DNA of 64,000 nt from Pelosinus sp. IPA-1 (GTDB lineage: Bacteria > Bacillota > Negativicutes > DSM-13327): the NCBI RefSeq assembly GCF_030269905.1, contig NZ_BSVC01000012.1:1-64000 (forward strand), given 5' to 3'. The notes under the pieces were generated by a model, which worked only from the letters and a program-made list of their open reading frames with translations, ran no database searches and was not told the DNA's origin. Shown in pieces: positions 46,630-53,750 of this stretch. Every line of letters starts with the position of its first letter. The stretch's first letter is position 1. The translations under genes were made by a program, and so were the position numbers.

Positions 46630-47085
46630 ATGTCTATTGATTTATTAATACAATACATATCTATACTTATTGCTATAATTGCAGTGATAGTTGCTCGTAA
46701 AGAATTGAAACGATTTATCCCTGTTGGACTGTTTGCTAGTTTCTATGCAAATATTGTGTGCTATGTTGCAAATTATTTTGAATGGTGGGAGTTTCCCATT
46801 AGAGTTTTACCTGGTGTACGAGACATTTCTTTTACCACAAATGTCATTATCGTACCAATCTTAGCTATGTTTTGGGTAAGATACTCTCCTATGTCTAGAA
46901 TAAAATGGACTCTTCTTTGGACAACGATTTTAACAGGAATTGAATATTTGGCTGAAAAATATACCAACATGATTGTTTATCACAATGGTTACAATTGGTA
47001 TTACTCTTATATTTTATGGCTAATCAGTTGGTTTATTTGGTATTCATTCCATAAATGGTTTTATAAAGATGGGAAACCTCACTAA
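46630..47085 (+). CDS. CBO0543-like membrane protein (151 aa)
   Basis: Five hydrophobic segments with the family's aromatic features (VANYFEWWEFPIRVLPGVRD near 49-68, GYNWYYSYILWLISWFIWY near 118-136). Proteins of this kind are widespread in spore-forming Bacilli and Clostridia; the function is unknown. ATG with AAAGGATG upstream. It lies between two other membrane genes on the same strand. Confidence 0.75.
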   Translation: MSIDLLIQYISILIAIIAVIVARKELKRFIPVGLFASFYANIVCYVANYFEWWEFPIRVLPGVRDISFTTNVIIVPILAMFWVRYSPMSRIKWTLLWTTILTGIEYLAEKYTNMIVYHNGYNWYYSYILWLISWFIWYSFHKWFYKDGKPH

Positions 47086-47113
47086 GAATTCCATTAGCCC
47101 CCCCCTCCCCCAA

Positions 47114-47162
47114 TATAACCTCTCCTACCATTCTCATATATTACACGTACTAGGATACGGTA
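47114..47162 (+). repeat. Shared intergenic motif, copy B
   Basis: CCTACCATTCTCATATAT, then a 14-base variable part, then AGGATACGGTA. Copy of the motif at 46402-46440. Confidence 0.5.
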
Positions 47163-47329
47163 AATGGTTTTATTTTTTGTTTAGGCTGTATTCTCATTAT
47201 GTATTGCTCCCTATTTTTAGGGAATACTGATAGTGCCTTGGCATGTCAGGCGTCCTTTTATTGCAGTTGGTAGACGACACGAGCGTGATATCACGTTTCG
47301 GAAATAGTTCGACAAAAGGGGAGAGCTTT

Positions 47330-47782
47330 TTGAAATATGATAAACCATTAGTAGCATGCGTTATCGGAGCAGCATCTACAATAACGGGTGAGGTTGTAAC
47401 GCGAGCTTTGATTTTGTTAGGTTTTGGTAAGTATAGTGTATATCAGTTAATTAGTTTGACTATTACAATCAATAGACCCACAGAAATCATAGGGTTAATA
47501 GTTAATTGCATAATTGGCGGCTTCATTGGCATTGCTTTTTATTACGCTCTTAACATAATAGGGCGAGATTACCTAGTTGTAAAAAGTACAGCTGTAAGTC
47601 TCTTTTTCTGGTTTCTTTCTGAAATGATATTTACGGCAACTATCGAAGGCCGTTTTATCGATCTACGACCAATAAGCGATTATTATGTCCACCTATTGGG
47701 AGCCACTGCCTATGGAACAACAGTAGGAATGCTGTTTAAGACATACTTGTTTAATTTATCCATCCCTTCTAAATGCAAATAA
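47330..47782 (+). CDS. Multi-pass membrane protein (150 aa)
   Basis: Four hydrophobic segments (ACVIGAASTITGEVVTRALI, IIGLIVNCIIGGFIGIAFYY, STAVSLFFWFLSEMIF, LGATAYGTTVGMLF). The internal pattern of alternating small and aromatic residues recalls YqhR-type spore-former proteins, but I cannot assign it. I chose TTG 47330 because GGGGAGAG lies four bases upstream; the frame continues upstream without a ribosome site. Confidence 0.65.
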   Translation: MKYDKPLVACVIGAASTITGEVVTRALILLGFGKYSVYQLISLTITINRPTEIIGLIVNCIIGGFIGIAFYYALNIIGRDYLVVKSTAVSLFFWFLSEMIFTATIEGRFIDLRPISDYYVHLLGATAYGTTVGMLFKTYLFNLSIPSKCK

Positions 47783-47934
47783 CATTTGCGTCCAGGCCAT
47801 CTTAGTACAGGCTCTGCCATACTCCCCCCCTCCCTCACGCTCTAATGTATATAACCCCTACTTATTGGGTATAATTATGTTGACGTTATACTCACGTCGC
47901 TAACCAATCTTTCCCATTCTTCTCTCAGCTCTCT

Positions 47935-47957
47935 TTTAGAGGGCCTTTTTTTATTTC
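47935..47957 (+). terminator. Terminator after the 150-aa membrane gene
   Basis: GCTCTC-tttta-GAGGGCC followed by seven T. A second hairpin, CTCTC-atttt-GAGAGCTTTTTTT, lies at about 48025-48046. The gap 47783-48265 otherwise shows nothing. Confidence 0.6.
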
Positions 47958-48265
47958 ATAGCTTGGTATTTAATTCAAACAGATGGGTATATTACCACTT
48001 TTCAATGGTTTCTCCCTCTTTCCTCTCATTTTGAGAGCTTTTTTTATCCGAAAAAGAGTTAACTTCTTCCACTAATTTTTGTATCTACTAAATCACTTTT
48101 CATAATTAAGAGTCATGCGCGTCACCTCATGGTTTTGATTTATACCTCCATAACTTCATTAGTGTGTGTGAATATACGTAATTTCTACGGACATACTAAT
48201 CGTGTGGAAAGCAGATACGTATGCATAATATCTATTCTTTCTATCTAATAAAAAGGTGTGGTTTT

Positions 48266-48616
48266 ATGACGGGACTTATCATGAAATTAATTGCTTGTCT
48301 TATACTAATTGTATTAGCCACTCAACTACTACCGCAGATCTACTACCCTACTATATATCAGGCAATTGGAGTGGGAATTGTATTAGCTCTTATGGCTCAT
48401 GTTATGGAGTTATTTGTGCTTAGAGAAGGAACTTTTTGGATAAGCACCGTAGCTGATTTTGTTGTAGCTGCAGTTCTTCTTTATTTTAGTCAAAGCTTCA
48501 TACAGAGTTCATACGTTACGATTAGCGGAGCTATTATCACTGCCGCAGTGCTAAGTGTAATAGAATATTTTGTCCACGCTTACCTTATCTTAAGCAGAAA
48601 GGTAAGTTCTACCTAA
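48266..48616 (+). CDS. DUF2512 (YndM-like) membrane protein (116 aa)
   Basis: Four hydrophobic segments (LIMKLIACLILIVLATQLLP, AIGVGIVLALMAHVMELFVL, WISTVADFVVAAVLLYF, AAVLSVIEYFVHAYLI). The E-x-F-V-L and E-Y-F-V-H pattern matches DUF2512, a family found in spore formers. ATG 48266 follows AAAGGTG; the frame extends upstream without support. A terminator AGCCCTC-tttt-GAGGGCTTTTT follows at about 48689-48711. Confidence 0.75.
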   Translation: MTGLIMKLIACLILIVLATQLLPQIYYPTIYQAIGVGIVLALMAHVMELFVLREGTFWISTVADFVVAAVLLYFSQSFIQSSYVTISGAIITAAVLSVIEYFVHAYLILSRKVSST

Positions 48617-48738
48617 TTCCCTCTAATCACGTATATTCTCCAATTAACTAGGCATAATATCAAAATTCCATAATCTATCCTTCTTTTAGCCCTCTTTTGA
48701 GGGCTTTTTCCTTTTACGCTATCATAATCCCGCCCAAT

Positions 48739-48894
48739 CTACTTACCACGCCCCCACTGCATGAGTTTTTCTGTCTTCTCACTCCACTGCCGAGATTTTT
48801 CAAAAAGGGATTCTTCCTCAGGATCTATTTGATATCCAAACCCATAAAGTGCGCTAAGTTGTGCCACATACCTACCGTAGTTGTAAGCTGTTTT
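48739..48894 (-). pseudogene. 5'-truncated coding fragment, probable phage gene remnant
   Basis: An open stretch on the minus strand encodes AYNYGRYVAQLSALYGFGYQ, then IDPEEESLFEKSRQWSEKTE, then KLMQWGRGK and a stop at 48739. No ATG or convincing ribosome site precedes it. The composition is that of a real protein C-terminus, while the opposite strand reads as low-quality frames. Probably a leftover of the prophage late region. Confidence 0.45.
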
Positions 48895-48950
48895 TTATTT
48901 TATTTATTTGAGATTAATTTCCATATAGGAAATTTCTGGATTTTGTCGAA

Positions 48951-49169
48951 GTGTTACTTAAAAGGGAGGTGATTAAGATCGTTACTATAAAAGTTTCTGA
49001 ACTTTTAAAAACGGCTCAACAACTTTCGAATGATGGTATTAAATACGTAAACATTGATGAATGTGAAAGCGATGAAGAGCTTCCAAAGTGTCTTTCTTTC
49101 GCAGCTTATAGTGATGACTCAATGTACGAAATTGATTATGAAGAAATTGATCACGTCGAAATCAAATAA
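48951..49169 (+). CDS. Small acidic hypothetical protein
   Basis: The soluble product VTIKVSELLKTAQQLSNDGI continues with many Asp and Glu, ending DYEEIDHVEIK. A strong ribosome site AAAGGGAGG at 48961-48969 does not fit the GTG at 48951, which lies before it. It would place the start near an ATC at 48978 (eight bases on) or use GTG 48969 inside the site, so a non-AUG start is possible. The coordinates give the longest frame. Function unknown. Confidence 0.5.
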   Translation: MLLKREVIKIVTIKVSELLKTAQQLSNDGIKYVNIDECESDEELPKCLSFAAYSDDSMYEIDYEEIDHVEIK

Positions 49170-49307
49170 GGCTGATAAGATTAACAAATAATCTGGTATG
49201 CTATTCTTCTTTCGTTGAGACGTTCTCTCTTTTAATCGTCTCCTGTATTTCTCTTGCAAGTCATTTCTTTTCTGCTTTTCCCATTCCGCAGATGGTAACT
49301 AATAAAA

Positions 49308-49348
49308 AGCACAGTGTCATTTCATTACAAGATGAATGCACTGTGATT
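49308..49348 (+). terminator. Hairpin in the gap 49170-49465
   Basis: CACAGTG-t-CATT...AATG-CACTGTG followed by ATTATTTT. A second hairpin, AAGACACAGCCT...AGGCTGTGTCTT, at 49403-49448 has a perfect 12-bp stem and probably ends the minus-strand gene at 49466. Confidence 0.6.
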
Positions 49349-49465
49349 ATTTTGTAGTATTTTATCGAATATTCGTTCCTCGATTTGGAATAGGGATAAA
49401 TTAGAAGACACAGCCTATTCCAATACTAACATGGGCAGGCTGTGTCTTAATTTATAAGAAGAATG

Positions 49466-49678
49466 TTAAATGTTTAATTTTACAATTGTTATTTCATTGC
49501 CGTGCCAGTCGCCGGCATAGGTTTGAGTAGCTAACATCATAACAAGCGGAAGACATAATAGACCTATCTTAAAAAAAACGGTTTGTCTCTTTAGATTCTT
49601 TAAACGCCAGGCGGTAAAGTACCCATAGGCAATACCCTTGTATTGGAGTAATTTTTGCAAAGGAAAACAAAATTCCAT
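49466..49678 (-). CDS. Small membrane-anchored hypothetical protein (70 aa)
   Basis: One hydrophobic segment near 36-52 (VFFKIGLLCLPLVMMLATQ). Its ATG overlaps the stop codon of the frame at 49678-49890 (TAATG), a sign of translational coupling, which supports both being real. Its own ribosome site is weak. Function unknown. Confidence 0.4.
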   Translation of the reverse strand: MEFCFPLQKLLQYKGIAYGYFTAWRLKNLKRQTVFFKIGLLCLPLVMMLATQTYAGDWHGNEITIVKLNI

Positions 49679-49890
49679 TATAGGAAGTATATTGCTCCAT
49701 CGCTAGCCCGACCGACTAACCCTAACCCAAATAATAATTCCGCTTTCCTTTTTAGCCTTATCGCGCCACTAATAGATGCAATTAATGCAGCAAGTGCCCA
49801 GCCAATACTTACCGGAAGAATAAAATATATTAAAGTATCCCAACAAACTATCCCAAAACATAAAAAAGCCTTCCAACGAAAATCGCTGGA
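49678..49890 (-). pseudogene. 5'-truncated membrane protein fragment beside the second att site
   Basis: The open frame encodes DTLIYFILPVSIGWALAALI, then ASISGAIRLKRKAELLFGLG, and ends GRASDGAIYFL. It is coherent as a membrane protein with one or two segments. It has no start codon and runs into the tRNA terminator hairpin at 49866-49896. It was probably cut by integration, or begins at an unusual codon. Confidence 0.35.
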
Positions 49891-49896
49891 AGGCTA
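49866..49896 (-). terminator. Terminator downstream of the second tRNA-Lys fragment
   Basis: On the minus strand AGCCTTCCAGCGA-TTT-TCGTTGGAAGGCTTTTTT. Its sequence differs from the terminator of copy 1, as expected if it was brought in by an element that carried its own attP flank. Confidence 0.75.
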
Positions 49897-49951
49897 TAAT
49901 TTACTGGTGACACACCGGGGAATCGAACCCCGAACCTACTGATTAAGAGTC
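49892..49951 (-). other. Attachment-site copy 2: 3' half of tRNA-Lys(CTT)
   Basis: The same 60 bp as 44767-44826 with a single change in the T-stem (making it a perfect CGGGG/CCCCG stem). It reads GACTCTTAATC through the T-arm to CCA. The 5' half is again missing: above 49951 the sequence is foreign. It is the left edge of the second, larger element. Confidence 0.88.
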
Positions 49952-50046
49952 AGAAGAAGCACATTTAATCCAGTTTATGTATCTCTGAAAAATCTTAATT
50001 CTATTGGGTTTATAGTTATTTATGTTATTTTTTATCTATTTATAAT

Positions 50047-50172
50047 GCGCCTTGTTTTATTTCGTTAAGGCGCAAGATAAGGCGCAGTTGACATAATTTA
50101 TAAATCCAATAAAATCAATATCTGCGAAGCTTTTATTCATCGACCACGTGAGGGTCTTTTTTATTGCGCCTT
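50047..50172. repeat. Repeated GCGCCTT/AAGGCGC heptamers near the att site
   Basis: GCGCCTT at about 50047 and 50166, and AAGGCGC at about 50074 and 50086, all within 125 bp and 100-220 bp from the att core. This could be integrase arm or excisionase binding DNA. The gap 49952-50321 also has a GACC-acgtgag-GGTCTTTTTT terminator near 50136-50154 and an open frame without a start; otherwise nothing. Confidence 0.35.
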
Positions 50173-50321
50173 AAGAAAATTATAATGCTGATTTACAAAC
50201 TCTAAAATCATTTCCCCTGTTTTTGTCGGGTAAAACTTAGATGCCACTCCTCCAAGCATTCCTGACCTAGGAACAATTAGTATAATAATACCAACAGATT
50301 CAATTATTTTACCGTATATTT

Positions 50322-50696
50322 TTAATAAAGCACCATTACGGCAAGGATAATACTTAAACCTAGCCCTATCATAAATGAATAAAAAGATATACTGTGTAAT
50401 CTTGCAAAAAATGGCTGGTCTATGTTTATTTCATTATCATATGTTTGCCGTATGCAACGATCTATTAACCATATACTGGATATTGCACATAAGAAAAAAC
50501 AAATAGCCGAAACACCGAAACTCAACTTATTAATCCATGTACTTAGGATGTTTTCAGTTTTTGCGCCAAAAGCTATTAATGCAGCAAAAAGTGCAATTGA
50601 AATAGTAGTAAAAAGTTTTGAGGACTCAACTATAATGCTAATAGCTTTATGCTTTGATTCTTGATTTAATTCTTCTTTGATTAATTTTTCAGTCAT
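50322..50696 (-). CDS. Membrane protein (124 aa), element cargo
   Basis: Three hydrophobic segments (LFTTISIALFAALIAFG, LSFGVSAICFFLCAISSIWLI, SFYSFMIGLGLSIILAVMVL). A charged N-terminus and a soluble loop (RQTYDNEINIDQPFFARL) lie between segments two and three. ATG 50696 follows AAGGAGGA. It is similar in layout to small accessory membrane proteins of phage or defence islands, but no family is recognised. Confidence 0.65.
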   Translation of the reverse strand: MTEKLIKEELNQESKHKAISIIVESSKLFTTISIALFAALIAFGAKTENILSTWINKLSFGVSAICFFLCAISSIWLIDRCIRQTYDNEINIDQPFFARLHSISFYSFMIGLGLSIILAVMVLY

Positions 50697-50787
50697 GGTG
50701 TTCCTCCTTAGTAATGGATGCAACTGCCGCATACTATGCAAATTACAACTATACTTCGTCAAGGATTCTGTATTTTCCTGTGGAAAA

Positions 50788-50815
50788 ATAAAAAAGGCAG
50801 GGTCTCCCCCTGCTA
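50788..50815 (-). terminator. Terminator-like hairpin within the element
   Basis: On the minus strand GCAGGGG-gaga-CCCTGCCTTTTTT. It would end a transcript from the lipoprotein side (50991-51461) before the 124-aa gene. Confidence 0.7.
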
Positions 50816-50990
50816 TCAATTATCCCTTATACTACTAAAACAATAACACAAACTATCGCACCTACATAATAAAACCTCTTAAAACGCAAATATGGAGGGT
50901 GATTTTTATACGTAAAAACGATAATAGCCTTGTCTTATACTTTTTTTATATTCTCCTTTCAAAGTCATCCGTTTTGTCTATACCTAATTG

Positions 50991-51461
50991 TTATTTTTTT
51001 TGTTTCTTGAAGTAATCATCTTTAATTGTAATGTTAGCTTTCATGTTTGAAGGAGAGTATTTTATATTTGAGTTTGTCCATTCACCATTTGGAGCATAAG
51101 TACAATCAGCAATTGTATTAACGTATTCACCTTGATTTAGTAACTTAACATCCTCATCAGTAAAAGTATATACATCAATTGCGAGTCCCCTGTCTGCTTT
51201 AGCATATCTTTTTTCAACGTCTCGGGCAGCATGTTGAATGTTGTCCTCTAAAACTTTCTTTTCTAAGCCTAGTGGTACGGAAATACGAATAATCCTTCTG
51301 ACTGCATATCCTGTTGATACATCTTTCTCACCAAGTACAGTATAAACAGGGTTGAAACCTTTTTCACTTGATGTTGGCATTTCTTTATTATTAGCACATC
51401 CATTTACTATAACTGCTAATAACAGGAGAATAAAAAATATTACGATACGCTTTAGGTTCAT
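50991..51461 (-). CDS. Lipoprotein of unknown function (156 aa)
   Basis: A lipoprotein signal (IVIFFILLLLAVIVNGCANN; lipobox VNGC near 19-22) is followed by a soluble alpha/beta domain (YAVRRIIRISVPLGLEKKVL, RGLAIDVYTFTDEDVKLL). The middle resembles a small domain seen in phage or host lipoproteins, but I do not recognise it. ATG has GGAGG upstream. Probably a lysogeny-expressed cargo gene. Confidence 0.7.
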   Translation of the reverse strand: MNLKRIVIFFILLLLAVIVNGCANNKEMPTSSEKGFNPVYTVLGEKDVSTGYAVRRIIRISVPLGLEKKVLEDNIQHAARDVEKRYAKADRGLAIDVYTFTDEDVKLLNQGEYVNTIADCTYAPNGEWTNSNIKYSPSNMKANITIKDDYFKKQKK

Positions 51462-51541
51462 TGTACTTTCCTCCGGTTTATCATTAAAAAATTCTCACTC
51501 ATTTTCTGCTATTTCTTTCGCGACTCTGGTCCTGCAGCGTC

Positions 51542-51733
51542 TTATTTATTTGCAATTAAATAATCCCCATTACCGGGATGTTGCAAATCTATAGGTTTAA
51601 AAGGTATTACTTGCCATTCAATTTTACTTCTGCGATCATGAACTATATCATCTATTTGCTTAATGTCCATGGCTTTATTGCCATATATAACCCCTTTTGT
51701 TTTATTGAATAAAATATACATTCCTTCTTTCAT
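51542..51733 (-). CDS. Small hypothetical protein (63 aa)
   Basis: A soluble product (MKEGMYILFNKTKGVIYGNK...) with strand-like segments. AAGGGGAG upstream of the ATG supports the start. No family recognised. The gap 51734-51977 holds a terminator (next entry) and nothing else that I see. Confidence 0.55.
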   Translation of the reverse strand: MKEGMYILFNKTKGVIYGNKAMDIKQIDDIVHDRRSKIEWQVIPFKPIDLQHPGNGDYLIANK

Positions 51734-51941
51734 ATAAGTTAACTCCCCTTCCCATTTTGACTATAACCAAATTCCTATCTCTACACTGATTTTGCCACTT
51801 TTCCCATAGTCATTTACATATATTTGACCACCTTAAGTAAATCGTAATGGTGCCTATAGCAAAGCAGCATTAAAATGAATTACAGGATAATCAATATTTC
51901 TATAAAAAGGTAATATTATCCTTTAGATTTAGACAAATAAA

Positions 51942-51968
51942 AAAGCAGGAGCATTGCCTCCTGCCTAT
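51942..51968 (-). terminator. Terminator after the 51978 gene
   Basis: On the minus strand GGCAGGAGG-caatg-CTCCTGCTTTTTT, ten bases past the stop codon at 51978. Confidence 0.85.
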
Positions 51969-51977
51969 ACACCCCTA

Positions 51978-52172
51978 TTAAATACCGATTATAGCTTTAC
52001 TCCTTGCATAATCTTCAACCACTTGTCCAATGCTAAGTTTTATTATCAAATTAACGGTTTCATCTGGCGTGATCTGCCATTCCTCTGCCATAGAGTCTAT
52101 TTTCGCATTGAGTTTGGGATCTTCAATTTCTAAGTTACCTCCATGCCATCGCAAAATACAATGAAGAACCAA
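51978..52172 (-). CDS. Small hypothetical protein, possibly DNA- or RNA-binding (up to 64 aa)
   Basis: The coherent part begins LEIEDPKLNAKIDSMAEEWQ and continues with a helix-rich stretch PDETVNLIIKLSIGQVVEDY, which resembles short ribbon-helix-helix-like proteins. GGAGGT at 52142-52137 would place the start near a TTA/ATT pair, and no standard start follows it. The longest frame uses upstream bases that overlap the Cas12f-like gene antisense. The natural start may have been disturbed when the two sequences were joined. Confidence 0.5.
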   Translation of the reverse strand: MVLHCILRWHGGNLEIEDPKLNAKIDSMAEEWQITPDETVNLIIKLSIGQVVEDYARSKAIIGI

Positions 52173-52180
52173 TTACAAAA

Positions 52181-53395
52181 TTGTATTGTTACCCTCAATT
52201 GAAAGCTATGTACCCTGACATTCCCGGTCACATCCTTAATGCGATAGAAACATCAACCAAGAAAAAATGGTCTCAGCATGCTAAAGATATTTTGAACTCC
52301 AGAATATCCCTCCCTACTTTTAAACAAGGTCTACCAGTTCATTTGCATAATAAAAGTTACAAAGTACAAAATACCGATGCTACTTACATCATAGATGCAC
52401 AATTACGTAGTCAAAACCACAAGCCTACTAGATACCAATTCATCATTGCTGCTAATGATAAATCAACAAAAACCATATTAGACCGAATCATTAGCGGCGA
52501 ATACAAACAAGGTGAAGCCCAGATTACTATAGATCGTAAAGGAAAGTGGTATTTTATCATTCCATACAGTTTCGAGGTTGGTTATTACGATATTGAGAAA
52601 ACCAATATAATGGGTGTAGATCTTGGTATTACTAAAGCAGCCTACTGGGCTTTTAGTGGCTCTCATAAGCGTGGCTGGATTGTTGGCAGTGAAATCGAAG
52701 AATTTAGGCGTAGAGTAAGAAAACGTAGAATAGATATTCAAAATCAAGGTAAATACTGTGGTAATGGACGTAGTGGGCATGGTACTTCAAGACGCCTTCT
52801 TCCTGTAGACGTACTCAGTGAAAAAGAAGCAAATTTTAGAGATACTTGTAATCAGCGTTATGCTAGACACATCGTAGATGAAGCTTTGCAGATGAAATGC
52901 GGAATAATCCAAATGGAAGATCTTACGGATATAAGTAATTTAAGTAAATTCCTTAAAAACTGGTCATACTATGATTTGCAAACAAAAGTAACTAATAAAG
53001 CAGCAGAATATGGTATTGAAGTTCGAAAAATAGACCCTCAGTATACCTCGCAACGCTGTAGCGACTGTGGACATATTGATAAAGCTAGTCGATCTGGTCA
53101 AGCAACTTTCGTCTGTACGAATTGTGGCTATGGTAACTTACATCACTGTTTTTCTTGTAGTGCAAAACAAAAAGAAGCAGGAGTTTGTTTAAAGTGTGGT
53201 GAGCCTACAAAGCATCTGATAATTAATGCAGACTATAACGCTGCTCGTAACATTGCAACAGAAGGCATTGCAGAAATTATTGTTTCTACAATTAAGGACG
53301 TTGGTATTCAACCAGTATCTAAAAAACCCGCGAACCGCAATCGCAAAAAAACTAAAAGGTTCGCACAAAACAAACTCTTCGGTTTGCTCGTTTAA
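52181..53395 (+). CDS. Cas12f-like RNA-guided nuclease, 5'-truncated (TnpB/Cas12 superfamily)
   Basis: A 404-residue product from TTG 52181; the frame is open from 52112 without an ATG. The RuvC parts are in order: Asp in MGVDLGITKAAYWAF near 144, Glu in GIIQMEDLTDISN near 243, and Asp in NADYNAARNIATE near 348. Long blocks (SEIEEFRRRVRKRRIDI, ANFRDTCNQRYARHIVD, IDPQYTSQRCSDCGHID) resemble Cas12f1 (type V-F) more than ordinary TnpB; this is recall, not a search. About 60-70 N-terminal residues (start of the WED/REC part) seem to be missing. The Zn ribbon has an extra Cys4 insert of about 28 residues (CFSCSAKQKEAGVCLKCG). A tracrRNA-like RNA and CRISPR-like repeats follow. No tnpA, cas1 or cas2 is near. 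Confidence 0.82.
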   Translation: MYCYPQLKAMYPDIPGHILNAIETSTKKKWSQHAKDILNSRISLPTFKQGLPVHLHNKSYKVQNTDATYIIDAQLRSQNHKPTRYQFIIAANDKSTKTILDRIISGEYKQGEAQITIDRKGKWYFIIPYSFEVGYYDIEKTNIMGVDLGITKAAYWAFSGSHKRGWIVGSEIEEFRRRVRKRRIDIQNQGKYCGNGRSGHGTSRRLLPVDVLSEKEANFRDTCNQRYARHIVDEALQMKCGIIQMEDLTDISNLSKFLKNWSYYDLQTKVTNKAAEYGIEVRKIDPQYTSQRCSDCGHIDKASRSGQATFVCTNCGYGNLHHCFSCSAKQKEAGVCLKCGEPTKHLIINADYNAARNIATEGIAEIIVSTIKDVGIQPVSKKPANRNRKKTKRFAQNKLFGLLV

Positions 53396-53500
53396 CCGTA
53401 AGGCGTAGAAGTACCCAATACTTTAGCTATTGGATAACGCTCGCCAGAAACCCCTGCGAAATGCGGGGCAACATTATACTTTCGCGCAAAATGATACTAC
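53380..53500 (+). ncRNA. tracrRNA-like RNA of the Cas12f-like locus
   Basis: It starts in the last codons of the nuclease gene. Stem 1 is CGGTT (53380-53384) with AACCG (53394-53398). Next, GGCG (53402) pairs with CGCC (53442-53445) around an inner stem CCAATA-ctttagc-TATTGG (53415-53433). The intervening AGAAGTACC and ATAACGCTCGCC segments resemble the Cas12f1 tracrRNA scaffold as I remember it. A third stem CCCC(T)GC-gaaat-GCGGGG (53451-53468) follows. The anti-repeat TTCGCGCAA (53481-53489) is complementary to TTGCGCGA of the second CRISPR-like repeat, and ATAA matches further along. Confidence 0.72.
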
Positions 53501-53535
53501 AAAGCAATTAAATACTGGCTTGCCATTATTCTCTG

Positions 53536-53750
53536 TAACAAAACTTGCACGAATAGATAAGTTGGAGCGGTTGAGCGTGCACCGCAAGCAGTTGTTTTAA
53601 CGTAACAACTTGCGCGAGTGCATAAGTCGGAGCGATAACTCCAGTTTATTGTACATTAAGATCATTGTAGTAATTTAAGTTGGAGCAGATACAAATACAC
53701 TTTGCCGATCTGTAATATAGCAACTTGCATGAGTGTATAAAGATTCAACT
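53536..53750 (+). CRISPR. Short degenerate CRISPR-like array (four diverged repeats)
   Basis: Repeats lie at about 53536-53568, 53602-53633, 53660-53686 and 53719-53750. The first two share GTAACA, ACTTGC-CGA, ATAAGT and GGAGCG. The third keeps TTTAAGTTGGAGC and the fourth CAACTTGCATGAGTGTATAA. Spacing of the common core is 65, 53 and 62 bp, giving spacers near 30 bp. Repeats are not identical, which argues for decay without new spacer uptake. Support comes from matching the anti-repeat just upstream and the Cas12f-like gene. I cannot name spacer targets. Confidence 0.6.

Larger units (their letters stand above)
44767..49951. mobile_element. Decayed integrated element 1 (prophage remnant) bounded by tRNA-Lys direct repeats
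   Basis: About 5.1 kb between two 60-bp tRNA-Lys repeats. The left end has a minus-strand lysis cassette (frameshifted holin then GH25 lysozyme), the usual layout at the late end of a Firmicute prophage. The remainder holds plus-strand membrane genes and minus-strand coding fragments (46460, 48739, 49678). No integrase, capsid or terminase is present, so it cannot move by itself. Confidence 0.65.

Noticed and set aside
49176-49300. Minus-strand stretch reading SAEWEKQKRNDLQEKYRRRL
   Set aside because: Looks coding and could be another prophage fragment, but it has no start, no clear end and overlaps a hairpin, so I did not list it as a feature.
49655-49942. Plus-strand open frame ending in THRGIEPRTY
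   Set aside because: The end is the antisense translation of the tRNA-Lys 3' half, a well-known false protein signal, and the frame has no ribosome site.
50160-50330. Minus-strand open frame ending GEMILEFVNQHYNFLKAQ
   Set aside because: Coherent C-terminus but no start codon or ribosome site, and it overlaps the downstream end of the 124-aa membrane gene in another frame.
52181-53395. Reading the nuclease gene as an ordinary IS605/IS607 TnpB transposon
   Set aside because: No tnpA or serine transposase adjoins it, no left/right end palindromes are seen, and the following RNA ends in an anti-repeat matching several downstream repeats. The Cas12f reading explains more, though a TnpB origin of the family is not in doubt.
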